Source: Anarhynchus alexandrinus (Eukaryota; Chordata; Aves; Charadriiformes; Charadriidae). Taken from it: a DNA stretch of 64,000 nt. The notes beneath the pieces were generated by a model. The model was not told the DNA's origin and ran no database searches. It worked only from the letters and a program-made list of their open reading frames with translations. The position numbers were made by a program, and so were the translations under genes. Position 1 is the first letter of the stretch; each line of letters begins with the position of its first letter. Shown here in pieces: positions 63,300 to 64,000 of this stretch. The stretch is from NCBI GenBank assembly GCA_008711295.1, contig VUYV01000100.1, positions 741,106 to 805,105 of the forward strand, given 5' to 3'.

Positions 63300-63690
63300 A
63301 AGTGGCCTGCCAGACACTGCCCAGGGCCTGTTTTGCACAGCAGAGGACAAGCTGTGTCAGACATCACACAGAGCTCCCCCAGACTCGACGGGGCTCTGGA
63401 CGGGGTGGGTGGCCTGAAACCACCACGGCTGGGAGCAGCAGATGCTCTCTGGAGGCTTAAGTGGGAGAGGTGTAACACTGTGCAGAGGCGACAGTAGTGC
63501 TTCCAGCGTTGGTTGCAGTCGAGGTCTGCCCCAGCTGCCGTGGGAAAGCAGCTGACCAAAGGCAGAAGTAGGAACTGGCCCAAAATTCCTCTGAGCCTGA
63601 GGGGCTGCTGGCAGCACGGCCCTGAAGGTACACTCGGTGGCACTGAGGAGCACTGAGGCAGCGTGGAGGGGGGACAAATGTCATTTTAAG
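63300..63690. other. GC- and CpG-richer patch
   Basis: Against an AT-rich and CpG-poor background this stretch holds many CpG steps (for example CTCGACGGGGCTCTGGACGG, CCACGGCTGGG, GCAGTCGAGG, GCTGCCGTGG, GCACGGCCCTG, GCGTGG). It is crossed on the minus strand by the longest open frame outside CR1 (198 codons, 63047-63643), which has no recognisable domain. It could be a weak CpG island at a gene edge, or simply local GC-rich DNA in which stops are rare. Confidence 0.3.
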
Positions 63691-64000
63691 AGGGACAAAA
63701 TTTCTGCACAAAAAATGATCCTACTGGGTCCAACGTGATGATAGTTTGGTAGCTGAAGGGTTATGTTTCTTTTTTTGGTCAGCTTTGCTGCTTGTCTCTG
63801 TGAGCAGGCTTCTATTCGTTTGGGGGCCCATTTCACCGCTGCAGTAAATCCCCCGGATCTGCTCAAGTTACCTCAGGGGAAGATTTGGCACCGTGATCAG
63901 TGGTAAGCTGTAACCACGTGTAGTGCTCTGTAGCTTTCTGTAGCGTGCAAAGCCCTCTAACTTCCCTGAAGGGATGGCTACAGCATTATTCCAGGTGTTC
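63691..64000. other. Non-coding end of window
   Basis: Nothing recognisable. Near 63920-63950 three short CTGTAG/GTAG words recur within 30 bases. Confidence 0.4.

Noticed and set aside
63047..63643. 198-codon minus-strand frame, the longest outside CR1
   Set aside because: No recognisable domain or signal. Half of it lies in the GC-rich patch where stops are rare and the rest in AT-rich DNA with unconvincing content.
1..64000. CRISPR arrays, operons, prophage, integrons, or an endogenous retrovirus
   Set aside because: No regularly spaced repeats, no packed genes, no paired long terminal repeats, and no gag, pol or env-like frames other than LINE reverse transcriptase.
1..64000. tRNA, rRNA, spliceosomal RNA or other classic RNA genes
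   Set aside because: No A/B box pairs or family core sequences were seen on either strand. A covariance-model search would be needed to exclude small ones.

Overview
The window looks like vertebrate, most likely bird, nuclear DNA from a draft assembly. It is AT-rich and has no operon-like gene packing. The only abundant mobile element is CR1, whose copies end in the avian-type 3' terminal repeat (ATTCTATG)n. There are no L1 or Alu-like elements, and a few very old MIR-type SINE remnants are present. An 805-base run of N (55355-56159) marks an assembly gap. I cannot name the species or the locus.

I recognise no host protein-coding gene, tRNA, rRNA or other RNA gene. Apart from reverse-transcriptase remnants of CR1, the open frames are short and give no recognisable protein. 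The window is best read as a gene desert, or as part of a very long intron. One short frame at 50428-50628 (minus strand) has the layout of a secreted-protein first exon and is kept as a weak candidate. A GC- and CpG-richer patch at about 63.3-63.7 kb is a second place where a gene edge could lie.

Layout. 1-62: end of a minus-strand CR1 cut by the window edge. 774-960, 6773-7165 and 25301-25721: minus-strand, 5'-truncated CR1 copies of three distinguishable 3'-end types. 19040-19200: T-rich tract with a 26-bp tandem repeat. 21100-21720 (plus) and 22019-23305 (minus): two long, decayed pieces of an old CR1 ORF2, tail to tail, carrying complementary halves of the protein. 24045-24116 and 28100-28318: short plus-strand CR1 3' ends. 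28.3-50.1 kb: about 22 kb in which I recognise almost no repeats. 50100-50298 and 59952-60066: MIR-type SINEs, with a weaker one near 27.4 kb. 54010-57140: the most complete CR1, copy A, interrupted by a younger nested CR1, copy B, that contains the gap. The rest is unique-looking sequence with simple repeats and a few blocks that resemble conserved non-coding elements; conservation cannot be judged from one sequence.

There is no set of genes here that works together and no new biological system that I can support. The best-supported observations concern the history of the CR1 elements: nesting, the reading frame restored across the nest, a 65-base perfect match between copy B and the 25.3-kb copy, and the split old ORF2.
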